Positions 51,663-60,343 of a stretch of 64,000 bases of DNA are shown here, piece after piece. The stretch is from Miltoncostaea sp036826475. Lineage in GTDB: Bacteria; Actinomycetota; Thermoleophilia; Miltoncostaeales; Miltoncostaeaceae. The position numbers were made by a program, and so were the translations under genes. The notes beneath the pieces are model-generated. The model did not search any database and was not told the origin of the DNA. It saw only the letters and a list, made by a program, of their open reading frames with translations. The stretch covers positions 1 to 64,000 of the forward strand of contig DAISWG010000008.1 of assembly GCA_036826475.1 (NCBI GenBank). The letters are read 5' to 3'. Within the stretch, counting starts at the first letter, position 1; the number at the start of each line of letters is the position of its first letter.

Positions 51663-52544
51663 GTGCACCTGATCCTTGCGACGCGGCGCTCGCCGCTGGC
51701 GCGCGCCCAGACCGCCCAGGTGGCGGCGGCGCTGGAGGCGGCGGGGCACACCACCGAGGCGCTGGAGGTCGTGACGACCGGCGACCGCCGGAGCGCCTCC
51801 GGCACCGACCCCGCACCCGACCGCGGGCTGTTCGTGAAGGAACTGGAGGAGGCGCTGCTCGACGGCCGCGCCCACTTGGCCGTGCATTCGGCCAAGGACC
51901 TGCCCGCCGACCTGCCCGCCGGGCTCGGCGTGGTGGCGGTGCCCGCCCGGGAGGACGCCCGCGACGTGCTGGTGGGGGTCCCCGGTGGCATCGACCACAT
52001 GAAGGAGGGCGCGCGCGTTGGCACGGGCAGCCCCCGCCGCGCCGCCCAGCTGCTCGACGTCCGGCCCGACGCGGTGGTGGTGCCGGTGCGCGGCAACGTC
52101 GGCACCCGGCTGGAGAAGCTCGCGCGCGGCGAGTACGACGCGCTGGTGCTCGCCGCCGCGGGACTGCGCCGCCTGGGGCTGGAGCCGCCGGGCACCAGCC
52201 CGCTCGCCACCGACGTGAGCACCCCCGCCCCCGGGCAGGGGCTCCTGGCGGTCGAGGCCCGCCTGGCCGGCGAGGCCGCCGTCGCCGCGGCGGCCGCGCT
52301 CGACGACCCGGTCGCGCATGCCTGCCTGCTCGCGGAGCGGGCCCTGCTGCAGGGGCTCGGGGGCGGCTGCATGCGGCCCGTGGGCGCGTTCTGCGAGCCC
52401 ACCCGCGACGGCCTGCGGATCGTGGCGTTCGCCGCCCCCGACGCGGCGCCCGGCGGCGACCGGGTGATCCTGGAGGGCGCGATCGGCGAGGCCGATGCCC
52501 TCGGTCGCCGCGCCGCGGCAGAGCTGGCCGGCGTGCGCGGGTGA
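51663..52544 (+). CDS. hemC: Hydroxymethylbilane synthase (porphobilinogen deaminase)
   Basis: Protein of 293 residues: ATRRSPLARAQTAQV, HSAKDLPADLPAGL, RVGTGSPRRAAQLL, VRGNVGTRLEKL and the dipyrromethane-cofactor cysteine in GGGCMRPVGAF. Polymerises four porphobilinogens. GTG 51663 lies 16 bp after hemA, the only real gap in this part of the operon. The stop overlaps the next start. Confidence 0.96.
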   Translation: MHLILATRRSPLARAQTAQVAAALEAAGHTTEALEVVTTGDRRSASGTDPAPDRGLFVKELEEALLDGRAHLAVHSAKDLPADLPAGLGVVAVPAREDARDVLVGVPGGIDHMKEGARVGTGSPRRAAQLLDVRPDAVVVPVRGNVGTRLEKLARGEYDALVLAAAGLRRLGLEPPGTSPLATDVSTPAPGQGLLAVEARLAGEAAVAAAAALDDPVAHACLLAERALLQGLGGGCMRPVGAFCEPTRDGLRIVAFAAPDAAPGGDRVILEGAIGEADALGRRAAAELAGVRG

Positions 52545-54049
52545 GCGGCATCGTCCACCTGGTGGGCGCGGGGCCCGGCGACCCCGGGCTGCTGACCGTC
52601 GCGGGGCGGCGGGCGCTGGAGGAGGCGGAGGTGGTGGTGCACGACCGCCTCGGGACCGAGCAGCTGCTGCCCCTCTGCCGTCCGGACGCCCGGTTGATCG
52701 ACGCGGGCAAGGCCCCCGGCCGCGCGGCGCTCACGCAGGAGCAGATCAACGCCGTCCTGGTGGAGCACGGCGCGGCGGGGAGGCGCGTGGTGCGGCTGAA
52801 GGGCGGCGACCCGTTCGTGTTCGGCCGCGGCGGCGAGGAGGCGCAGGCCCTGACGGCGGCGGACGTCCCGTACGTGGTGGTCCCGGGCGTGACCAGCGCG
52901 ATCGCCGCGCCGGCGTACGCGGGCATCCCGATCACGCACCGCGGCGTCGCGACCGCGTTCACCGTGGTGACGGGGCACGAGGACCCCGACAAGCCGTCGG
53001 AGCAGACCGACTGGGCGGCCCTCGCCGCGACCGGCGGGACGCCCGCGATCCTGATGGGCATGGGCCGCCTCGCCGGCATCGCCGAGGCGCTCATCGCCGG
53101 CGGCCGCTCCCCCGACGAGCCCGCCGCCGCCGTCCAGTGGGGCACCACCCCGCGCCAGCGCAGCGTGGTCGCCACGCTGTCGACCCTCCCCGAGCGGGTC
53201 CGCGAGGCCGGGCTCGGCTCCCCCGCCGTCGTGGTGGTGGGCCCGGTCGCCGCCCTGGCCCCCGAGATCGCGTGGCGGGAGGGGCCGCTGCTGGGCCGGA
53301 CGGTGGTGGTCACGCGGGCGCGGGCGCAGGCCAGTGGCCTCACCGAGCGGCTCCGTGGCCTCGGTGCGTCGGTGGTGGAGCTGCCGGCCATCCGCATCCG
53401 CCCCCTCGACGAGACCCCGGAGGACGCGGCGATGGTGGCGGGCATCGGCGGCTACGGGCTGCTGCTGCTCACCAGCGTGAACGGCGTCGACGCCCTCTTC
53501 GCGCGCCTCGCCGGCCTCGGCCGCGACGCCCGGGCGATCCCGGAGGAGACCACCGTCGTGGCAATCGGCCCCGCCACCGCCGAGCGGCTGCTGCAGCAGG
53601 GGGTCCGCGCCGACCTGGTGCCGGAGCGGTTCGTGGCGGAGGGCATCCTGGAGGCGCTGGCCGACCGGCCGCTGGAGGGCGTCCGCGCGCTGGTCGCGCG
53701 GGCCATGGGCGCGCGCCCCGACCTGGTCGACGGCCTGGGGGAGATGGGCGCGCTCGTCGACGAGCTCGAGCTGTACGAGGCCGTGCCCGAGGCGGCGACG
53801 GACGCCGCCCGCGAGGCGGCCCTCGGCGCCGACTGGCTCACGTTCACCGCGTCCTCCACGGTGCGCGCCTTCATGGGGCTCCTCGGCGACGAGGAGCGGG
53901 CGGCGCTGCGCGGCGGGCCGCGGGTGATCTCGATCGGCCCGGTCACCAGCGCGACCGCGCGCGAGGAGGGGCTGGAGGTGCACGCTGAGGCGCGGGAGCA
54001 CACAATTCCGGGGCTCATCGACGCCCTGCTGGAGGACGCCCGACGGTGA
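52541..54049 (+). CDS. cobA-hemD: Uroporphyrinogen-III C-methyltransferase fused to uroporphyrinogen-III synthase
   Basis: Bifunctional protein of 502 residues. About 1-245 is SAM-dependent methyltransferase CobA/SUMT: VGAGPGDPGLLT, VVRLKGGDPFVFGRGGEE, GVTSAIAAPAYAGIPITHRG. About 250-500 is HemD: VVVTRARAQASGLTERLRGLGA, LLLTSVNGVDAL, TFTASSTVRAF. It closes hydroxymethylbilane to uroporphyrinogen III and methylates it toward sirohaem. This fusion is common in Gram-positive bacteria. GTG 52541; coupled to hemC and to the next gene. Confidence 0.95.
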   Translation: MSGIVHLVGAGPGDPGLLTVAGRRALEEAEVVVHDRLGTEQLLPLCRPDARLIDAGKAPGRAALTQEQINAVLVEHGAAGRRVVRLKGGDPFVFGRGGEEAQALTAADVPYVVVPGVTSAIAAPAYAGIPITHRGVATAFTVVTGHEDPDKPSEQTDWAALAATGGTPAILMGMGRLAGIAEALIAGGRSPDEPAAAVQWGTTPRQRSVVATLSTLPERVREAGLGSPAVVVVGPVAALAPEIAWREGPLLGRTVVVTRARAQASGLTERLRGLGASVVELPAIRIRPLDETPEDAAMVAGIGGYGLLLLTSVNGVDALFARLAGLGRDARAIPEETTVVAIGPATAERLLQQGVRADLVPERFVAEGILEALADRPLEGVRALVARAMGARPDLVDGLGEMGALVDELELYEAVPEAATDAAREAALGADWLTFTASSTVRAFMGLLGDEERAALRGGPRVISIGPVTSATAREEGLEVHAEAREHTIPGLIDALLEDARR

Positions 54050-54840
54050 TCTCGCTGCTCACCGACTTCGGCGCCGGCAGTGAGCACGTGGGCGCGCTGC
54101 ATGCGGTGCTGGCGGTGGGGGCGCCGGGGGTGGAGCGGGTCGACCTGGCCCACGACCTCCCCGCCGGCGACGTCCGCGGCGCCGCCCTGGTGCTGGCCCG
54201 CCTGGCGCCGCTGCTCCCCGGCGCCGTCCACCTGGCGGTCGTCGACCCGGGGGTGGGGACGCCACGTCGCGCCGCCGCCGTCCAGTTGAACGACGGGGGT
54301 GCGTTGATCGGACCCGACAACGGGCTCCTGGCGCCCGCGGCGGACGCCATCGGCGCGGCTGCCGCCGTGGCCCTGACCCCGCCCACCGAGGGTGCGGCGA
54401 CCTTCCATGGCCGCGACCTGTTCGCGCCCGCCGCCGCCCGGATCGCCCGCGGTGTCGCCGTCACCGACCTGGGGGCGGCCTTCGACCCGGCGACCCTCGT
54501 GCGGCCGGATCTGCCGCCCCCGGACGTCCGCGACGGGCACCTGCGCGCGCCGGCCGTGGCGATCGACCGGTTCGGGAACGTCCAACTGCTCGCGGGGCAG
54601 GCCGACCTGGCCGCGGCCGGGTTCACGCGCGGCGACCGGATCTGGGCGGCGGTGACCGATCGACGCCACCCCGCGACCGTGGGCCGGGTGTTCGCCGACG
54701 CGGCCCGGAAGGGCATGCTGGTGCACATCGACTCGCACGGGATGGTCGCGATCGCAGTGAACGGCGGCGACGCCGCGCGCAGGGTGGACGTCGCCATCGG
54801 CGACGAGGTCACCCTGGGGCGGTGGGACTCCCGGCGCTGA
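54046..54840 (+). CDS. SAM hydrolase / SAM-dependent halogenase-fold protein (DUF62)
   Basis: Protein of 264 residues of the S-adenosyl-L-methionine hydroxide adenosyltransferase family: ISLLTDFGAGSEHVGALHAV, HLAVVDPGVGTPRR, IGPDNGLLAPA, TFHGRDLFAPAAARIA and the C-terminal DRFGNVQLL. It splits SAM to adenosine and methionine in studied homologues. Being coupled to the SAM-using CobA-HemD gene (GTGA overlap) is suggestive. Its 3' end overlaps the convergent ATP-grasp gene by 32 bp. Confidence 0.92.
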   Translation: MISLLTDFGAGSEHVGALHAVLAVGAPGVERVDLAHDLPAGDVRGAALVLARLAPLLPGAVHLAVVDPGVGTPRRAAAVQLNDGGALIGPDNGLLAPAADAIGAAAAVALTPPTEGAATFHGRDLFAPAAARIARGVAVTDLGAAFDPATLVRPDLPPPDVRDGHLRAPAVAIDRFGNVQLLAGQADLAAAGFTRGDRIWAAVTDRRHPATVGRVFADAARKGMLVHIDSHGMVAIAVNGGDAARRVDVAIGDEVTLGRWDSRR

Positions 54841-55717
54841 GCCGCGCCGCGATCGCGTCGGCCACCCGGCCGGCGCCGCCCTCGGAGAACAGCAGGAACA
54901 GGGAGGGCTCGACCAGCTCGAGCTCCAGCACCACCGGGTCGCCGGCATCGTCGGGGATCACGTCCACGCGGGCGTAGAGCGACGGCCCGCCGGGGATCGC
55001 CGCGAGCGCGGCCTCGGCCACCGCCAGCTCCGCCGCGGTGGGGGTGGCGGGACGGATGTCCTCCTCCACGAACAGCCCGCCCACGACCGCGAGGCCGGGG
55101 ACGAGCATCGGCCCCTTGCGGCAGGCGTGGCTGAAGCGCCCCTCCAGGAACACGAGCGCCGTCTCCCCGCGCTCCCCCTCCACCGCCTCGAGGTACGGCT
55201 GCGCCATCGCCACCCGCCCCTCCCGATGGAGCCGCGCCACGTGCTCGACCGCCTCTCCGGGGGCGCGTTCATTCGATCGCCCCCCCGAATTCATTCGATA
55301 CCTCGACGTGTCGATCGAACCCGCCGACACGGCCGGCTTGACCACCACCTGGGGGGCGCCGGGCCAGTCCATGCGCTCCCCGGGGGCGGCGAAGGCGGTG
55401 GGGACGGTCGGGATCCCGGCGTCGCGGAGGTCGGCGAGGTAGCGCTTGTCGCTGCTCCAGCGCAGGTGCGCCGGCGGGTTCACGACCGCGGTGAGCGCCG
55501 CGGTGCGCTCCGCCCACCCGAGGAACGCGTCGCGGCGGTGGACGTAGTCCCAGACGGACCGGATCACCACCAGGTCGAACACCGCCCAGCCGACCTCCGG
55601 GTCGTCCCACAGCACCACCTCGTGCGGGACGCCCCGCGCTGCGAGCGCCGCGGTCAGGGGCGGGAGGTCGTCGTCCAGGTCCCGGGCGGGCGCCGCGGTG
55701 ACGAGGGCGACGCTCAA
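54809..55717 (-). CDS. ATP-grasp domain protein
   Basis: Protein of 302 residues with the layout of the small actinobacterial ATP-grasp family: VIRSVWDYVHRRDAFLGWAER, NPPAHLRWSSDKRYLADL, QVVVKPAVSAGS, MAQPYLEAVEGERGETALVFL, VLELELVEPSLFL (metal-binding acidic residues). It probably ligates a carboxylate to an amine; substrates unknown. An unusual insert RYRMNSGGRSNERAPGE carries two CGAATGAA motifs at DNA level. TTG 55717 overlaps the histidine-kinase stop. Confidence 0.87.
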   Translation of the reverse strand: MSVALVTAAPARDLDDDLPPLTAALAARGVPHEVVLWDDPEVGWAVFDLVVIRSVWDYVHRRDAFLGWAERTAALTAVVNPPAHLRWSSDKRYLADLRDAGIPTVPTAFAAPGERMDWPGAPQVVVKPAVSAGSIDTSRYRMNSGGRSNERAPGEAVEHVARLHREGRVAMAQPYLEAVEGERGETALVFLEGRFSHACRKGPMLVPGLAVVGGLFVEEDIRPATPTAAELAVAEAALAAIPGGPSLYARVDVIPDDAGDPVVLELELVEPSLFLLFSEGGAGRVADAIAARLSAGSPTAPG

Positions 55718-57087
55718 CCGAGCGGCAGCCTCACCTCGAACCGCGTGTCGTGCGGCGAGGACGCCAGGCGCACCTGACCGCGGTGGTTCTCGATGATGCG
55801 GCGGACGATGTCGAGGCCCAGGCCGGTCCCCTTGCCGACTTCCTTCGTGGTGAAGAACGGCTCGAACAGCCGGCTCTGGAGCTCGGGGGGCACCCCGGGG
55901 CCGTCGTCGCACAGCTCCACCGTGATGCCGTCCGGGACCGGGCGGGTGCGGATGGTGATGGTGCCGTCCCCGTCCACCGCGTCGATCGCGTTGTCGAGCA
56001 GGTTCGTCCACACCTGGTTGAGTTGGGAGGCGTGGGCCGTGATCCGCGGCAACGTCCGGTCGTAGTCGCGCACCACCCGCACGTCGCCCTTCTTCAGCTT
56101 GTGGTTGAGCATCGTGAGGGTGCTCTCGATGCCGTCGTGCACGTCGATCGTCTGGGTCTGGGCGCGGTCCATGTACGTGTAGTCCTTCACGGCGGCCACG
56201 ATCTCGGAGATGCGGGCGGTGCTGTCGTGCAGCTCCGTCACCAGGCCGCGGGCGGTGAGCGACGCGACCACCCAGTCGAGCGCCGCGCCGAGGGCCGTCC
56301 CCGCGTGGCCCTCCACGCGCGCCACCCACTCGCCGTCGATCCCCGCCTCCGCCAGCGGGGGCGCGAGGCGCCACCCCTCCAGCCCCCTGCCGTCCAGGAG
56401 GTCGGCCAGCTCGTCCTCGCGGTCGGCCGCCTCCAGCCCCGACGCCGGGCCCTGCGCCAGGGCCCGGGCGACCGCCTCCTCCTGCAGCTCCACCAGGCTG
56501 CCGGCGTCCTCGCGCTCAACGCCGCTGCACACGAACGCCCGGAGGGTGTCGTTGAGCACCTCGAACTGGCGCGCCAGCTCCGATGCGCTGCGCCGCGCCG
56601 CCGCCGCCGGGTTGTTGAGCTCGTGCGCCAGCCCGGCCGACAGGGTCCCGAGCGCCGCGAGCTTCTCCCGCTCGCGCATGATCGCCTCGGCGCCCTGGTG
56701 GACCGGCGCGATCATCCGCAGCGCCTTCTTCAGCACGCTCTTCTCGTCGCGCATGAGGCGCCGGAACTCGTCGCCGGGCACCACGTACATGCGGCTCGGG
56801 ACCACCACCCGCCCGTCGGCCAGGCTGGGCTCCTCCGTGAGCAGGTTGGTGGCGCCGAAGTAGGTGGGGGCGGGCCGGGTGGCCATGACCACCTCCTCGC
56901 CGCCGAGGACGCGCACCCACTCCACCGCGCCCTCCACCAGCACGCAGAACCGGTCGGCCGCCTGGCCGGTGCGCACCACGTAGTCGCCGGCGGCCAGGCG
57001 CTCCTCGGTGGCGACGGCGGAGAGCTTCTCCAGGCACGGGTCGCCCACCTCGTCGAACAGGTCGACCTGGCGGAGGGCGTCGATCAC
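55714..57087 (-). CDS. Histidine kinase with N-terminal cyclic-nucleotide-binding domain
   Basis: Protein of 457 residues. A cNMP-binding-type domain covers about 5-115 (LRQVDLFDEVG, GDYVVRTGQAADRFCVLVEG). The phospho-acceptor is in TLSAGLAHELNNPAAAARR, and the HATPase domain has NQVWTNLLDNAIDAV, DDGPGVPPE, FFTTKEVGKGTGLGLDI. No membrane span, so a soluble kinase sensing an internal signal. GTG 57087 overlaps the stop of the receiver-TrxR gene, its evident partner. Confidence 0.92.
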   Translation of the reverse strand: MIDALRQVDLFDEVGDPCLEKLSAVATEERLAAGDYVVRTGQAADRFCVLVEGAVEWVRVLGGEEVVMATRPAPTYFGATNLLTEEPSLADGRVVVPSRMYVVPGDEFRRLMRDEKSVLKKALRMIAPVHQGAEAIMREREKLAALGTLSAGLAHELNNPAAAARRSASELARQFEVLNDTLRAFVCSGVEREDAGSLVELQEEAVARALAQGPASGLEAADREDELADLLDGRGLEGWRLAPPLAEAGIDGEWVARVEGHAGTALGAALDWVVASLTARGLVTELHDSTARISEIVAAVKDYTYMDRAQTQTIDVHDGIESTLTMLNHKLKKGDVRVVRDYDRTLPRITAHASQLNQVWTNLLDNAIDAVDGDGTITIRTRPVPDGITVELCDDGPGVPPELQSRLFEPFFTTKEVGKGTGLGLDIVRRIIENHRGQVRLASSPHDTRFEVRLPLG

Positions 57088-58799
57088 GCCAGCGTCCCCA
57101 GGTATTGGTGGACGAGCTGGACCGACATCGAGCCGTCCCCGACGGCGCCCGCCACCCGCTTGATGGAGCCCTGGCGCACGTCGCCCGCCACGAACACGCC
57201 CGGCAGGCTCGTCTCCAGCGTCAACGGGGGCCGCTCCAGCGGCCACGGCGGCCGCACGCCCGGGGCCCGCAGGTCCGGGCCGGCCAGGATGAAGCCGTGC
57301 TCGTCGCGCGCCACCTGGTCGCCGAGCCAGTCGGTGTTGGGGCTCGCCCCGATGAAGATGAACACCGAGCGGCCGGCGGCGCGATGCTCCTCGCGGGTGT
57401 CGCGGTCGCGCAGGGTCACGGCCTCCAGCGACGCCTCGCCGTGGGCCGCCACCACCTCGCAGCGCAGCCGCACGCGGATGTTGGGGGTCCCCTCGATCCG
57501 GTCGACCAGGTACTGCGACATCGAGTCGCGCAGGTCGGCGCCGCGGTGGACCAGCGTGACCGCCGCGGCGTGCCGGGCGAAGTACAGGGCCGCCTGGCCC
57601 GCCGAGTTGGCGCCGCCGACCACCACCACCTGCTCGCCCTCGCAGGCCAGCGCCTCGGTGCGCGAGCCGCCGTAGTAGAGGCCCCGCCCCGTCAGGGCGT
57701 CCCCTCCGGGGATGTCCAGGCGCCGGTACTGGACGCCCGTCGCGACCACCACGGCGTGGGCGGAGATCTCGTCGGAGCCGTCGAGCACGATGGTCCGCGC
57801 CGGGCCGCGCGCCTCCAGGCGCATCGCGTCGGTCACCGACAGCAGCTCCGCGCCGAAGCGCCGCGCCTGGGCGGTGGCGCGTCGGGTGAGGTCGCCGCCG
57901 GAGAGCCCGACCGGGAAGCCGAGGTAATTCTCGATCCGGGAGCTCTGGCCGGCCTGGCCACCCGGGGCCTCGCGCTCCACCAGCACCGTCCGCAGCCCCT
58001 CGGACGCGCCGTACACCGCCGCCGCCAGCCCGGCGGGCCCGGCCCCGACGACCACCAGGTCGTAGAACCGGCCCTCCGCCCGCGTGCGCATCCCCAGGCG
58101 GTCGGCGACGGCCCGGTTGGACGGGGCGGTCATCACCTCGCCGTCGGGGAACACGAGCACCGGCAGCGCGGCCCCGGCGCCGCCCGCCGCGCCCAGCAGC
58201 ACCTGCGCCTCGGGGTCGAGCTCCACGTCCAGCCACCGGTACGGCACGTTGTTGCGCGCCAGGAAGTCCTTCAGCTCGTGCGACTCCCGGGAGAAGCGGT
58301 GGCCGATCACCCGCACCGCCAGCTCCGGCGGCGCGCCCGCCTGCCAGTCGGCCAGCAGATCGTCGAGCACCGGGTAGAGCTGCTCCTCCGGCGGGTCCCA
58401 CGGCTTCAGCAGGTAATGGTCGAGCGCGACCTTGTTGATCGCGTCGATCGCCGCCTGGGTGTCGGCGTATGCGGTCAGCAGCACGCGCTTGGCGTCGGGC
58501 GCAACCTCCAGGGCCCGCTCCAGGAACTCGACCCCGGTCATCTGCGGCATCCGCTGGTCGGCGACCATGAGGGCCACCGGCTCCTCGCGCAGCCGCACCT
58601 GACCGAGCATCTCCAGCCCCTGCGCGCCCGACTCGGCACGGAGCACGCGGTAGTGCTCGCCGTACTGGCGGCGCAGGTCCCGCTGGACCGCGCGCGAGAC
58701 CCCGGGGTCGTCGTCGACGCTGATCATCACGGGCTTGGCGTCGCGCTGGGCGGGCGCAGGGGGGACGGACTCGGGCACTCGCGCCCATTCGTACCGCAT
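57084..58799 (-). CDS. Response-regulator receiver fused to glutaredoxin-like and thioredoxin-reductase-like domains
   Basis: Protein of 571 residues. Receiver domain about 22-150: acidic pocket DDD (29-31), phospho-acceptor Asp81 in VADQRMP, Thr109, Lys132 in LKPW. Residues about 160-225 look like a glutaredoxin fold without the CxxC (GHRFSRESHELKDFLARNNV). From about 245 a thioredoxin-reductase-like flavoprotein: GAGPAGLAAAVYGA, NYLGFPVGLSGG, VVVGGANSAGQAALYFA, FVAGDVRQGSIKRVA; the redox CxxC is missing. Output is presumably electron transfer under phosphorylation control. Operon with the cNMP-binding kinase. Start could be shorter (GTG 58778). Confidence 0.9.
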   Translation of the reverse strand: MRYEWARVPESVPPAPAQRDAKPVMISVDDDPGVSRAVQRDLRRQYGEHYRVLRAESGAQGLEMLGQVRLREEPVALMVADQRMPQMTGVEFLERALEVAPDAKRVLLTAYADTQAAIDAINKVALDHYLLKPWDPPEEQLYPVLDDLLADWQAGAPPELAVRVIGHRFSRESHELKDFLARNNVPYRWLDVELDPEAQVLLGAAGGAGAALPVLVFPDGEVMTAPSNRAVADRLGMRTRAEGRFYDLVVVGAGPAGLAAAVYGASEGLRTVLVEREAPGGQAGQSSRIENYLGFPVGLSGGDLTRRATAQARRFGAELLSVTDAMRLEARGPARTIVLDGSDEISAHAVVVATGVQYRRLDIPGGDALTGRGLYYGGSRTEALACEGEQVVVVGGANSAGQAALYFARHAAAVTLVHRGADLRDSMSQYLVDRIEGTPNIRVRLRCEVVAAHGEASLEAVTLRDRDTREEHRAAGRSVFIFIGASPNTDWLGDQVARDEHGFILAGPDLRAPGVRPPWPLERPPLTLETSLPGVFVAGDVRQGSIKRVAGAVGDGSMSVQLVHQYLGTLA

Positions 58800-58894
58800 C
58801 CGGGCGCGTCGCGCCCCCGCCCCGGCCGGCGCCGCGGCGAGGGACGCGGCGCGCCAGGCCGGGACGGACGGTCAGCCGTCGCGCGGGCGCGTGA

Positions 58895-60295
58895 TCATTG
58901 CGACCCGGCGGTCGCCTCACCCTCCACGGGGCGGCCCAGCCGCTGCCAGGCGCCGACGCCGCCGCCCACCACGTGGATCACCTCCGCCACGTCGTGGCCG
59001 GAGACGAGGCTCGCCCCGATCGCGGCGCGCTGGCCGGAGCCGCAGATGACCGCCACGGGCCGCGCCGGATCGAGCTCGGGGACGGGGTCGCGCAGGGTGT
59101 GCCAGGGCCGGTGCAGCGCGCCGGGGATCCGCACCCGCCGCCACTCCGCCTCCTCGCGGACGTCGAGCACTTGGACGCCGGGGTCGGCGTCGATGCGGTC
59201 GGCCAGGGCGGCCACGTCCAGGCGGTCGATCCGCGCGATCGGGCGCCCCTCCTGGCGCCAGCTCGTCATGCCGCCGGCGAGGTGGCCCACCACGCCGTCG
59301 ACGCCCACGGCGGTGGCCAGGCGGGCGGCGCGGCGCGAATCCTCGTCGTCGCGTCCCACCAGCACCACGTCCTGCCCGGGCGGCGCCAGCCACCCGAGGC
59401 GGGTGCCGAACCCCGCGCGCAGGGCGGTCACCGCGACGGAGCCGGGGATGTGGGCGTCGTCGAACTGGATGTCCGCGCGGACGTCGATCACCAGCGCCCC
59501 CGCCGCCTGGCGGCGCGCGACCTGCCCAGGCGTCATCGGCAGCTCGGGCGCGTCCATCGTCACCAGCGGGCCGCGGTTGATGTCGACGATGCGCCGGAAG
59601 TTCGGCGGCTGCGGCCCGATCGCGGCGAGCGACGCCGCGACGAAGCGGTCCTCCTCCAGCTCGGCCAGCTGGCGGTTGTGGGCCCGCTCGTAGCCGATGG
59701 TGCTGCTCACCTTCATGCTCATCGAGGGGCCGCCGCACAGGGAGCCCCCCAGGTGGCCCGGCCACACCTCCACCTCCGGCGCCATGCCCAGCAGCCCGCC
59801 GTGGAGGCTGCGGAAGATGTCGCGCGCCCCCTCCTCCGCGGCCACCGCCAGGTCGGGGCGCGCCACGTCGCCGACGAAGAGGGAGTCGCCGGTGAGGACC
59901 GCCCACGGCTCGGGCCCCCGGGTGGTGTCCACCAGGGCGAAGGCGGTGTGCTCCGGCCGGTGCCCGGGGGTGTGGAGGGCGATCACCCGGACGGCGCCCA
60001 GGTCGAGGGTCCATCCCTCGTCGATGGGCTCGTGGTCGTAGGCGGCGCCGGCGTCGCGGTGCACGTGGATCAGCGCGCCGGTCGCGGCGGCCAGCCGGCC
60101 GTGGCCGGAGACGTGGTCGGCGTGGGTGTGCGTCTCGAGGACGTGGGCGATGTGGACGCCCATGTAGCGCGCGAGCGCCAGGTACTCATCGACCTCCAGG
60201 CGCGGGTCGACGACGGCCGCCACGCCCGCGTCCTCGTCGCCGACGAGGTACGACGCGCAGCCCAGGTCGTCGTTGATGACCTGCCTGAAGATCAA
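58895..60295 (-). CDS. CstB-like persulfide dioxygenase with tandem rhodanese domains
   Basis: Protein of 466 residues. Metallo-beta-lactamase domain about 1-240 with the persulfide-dioxygenase iron motif ETHTHADHVSGHG and WPGHLGGSLCG. Two rhodanese domains follow: the first (about 260-350) has no active cysteine (VVLVGRDDEDSRRAARLA), the second keeps it in VICGSGQRAA. This three-part order equals that of CstB, which oxidises persulfides to thiosulfate. TTG 60295 lies 8 nt after TAGCGT (60304-60309). Divergent from a CsoR/CstR regulator. Confidence 0.92.
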   Translation of the reverse strand: MIFRQVINDDLGCASYLVGDEDAGVAAVVDPRLEVDEYLALARYMGVHIAHVLETHTHADHVSGHGRLAAATGALIHVHRDAGAAYDHEPIDEGWTLDLGAVRVIALHTPGHRPEHTAFALVDTTRGPEPWAVLTGDSLFVGDVARPDLAVAAEEGARDIFRSLHGGLLGMAPEVEVWPGHLGGSLCGGPSMSMKVSSTIGYERAHNRQLAELEEDRFVAASLAAIGPQPPNFRRIVDINRGPLVTMDAPELPMTPGQVARRQAAGALVIDVRADIQFDDAHIPGSVAVTALRAGFGTRLGWLAPPGQDVVLVGRDDEDSRRAARLATAVGVDGVVGHLAGGMTSWRQEGRPIARIDRLDVAALADRIDADPGVQVLDVREEAEWRRVRIPGALHRPWHTLRDPVPELDPARPVAVICGSGQRAAIGASLVSGHDVAEVIHVVGGGVGAWQRLGRPVEGEATAGSQ

Positions 60296-60303
60296 CGCCC
60301 CGG

Positions 60304-60309
60304 ACGCTA
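60304..60309 (-). promoter_or_regulatory. -10 box (TAGCGT) of CstB-like gene
   Basis: TAGCGT on the minus strand, 8 nt before TTG 60295. The neighbouring operator at 60312-60330 would overlap the -10/-35 region, so a bound repressor would block it. Confidence 0.5.
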
Positions 60310-60311
60310 TA

Positions 60312-60330
60312 CATACTCCGGGGTGGTATG
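60312..60330. promoter_or_regulatory. CsoR/CstR-type operator
   Basis: CATACTCCGGGGTGGTATG: arms CATAC and GTATG around a GC-rich centre with a CCGGGG core, matching the general shape of CsoR-family operators (AT-rich ends, G/C-tract centre). It sits between the divergent regulator and its presumed target and allows auto-repression. Confidence 0.65.
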
Positions 60331-60343
60331 CAAGACTTCGTGC

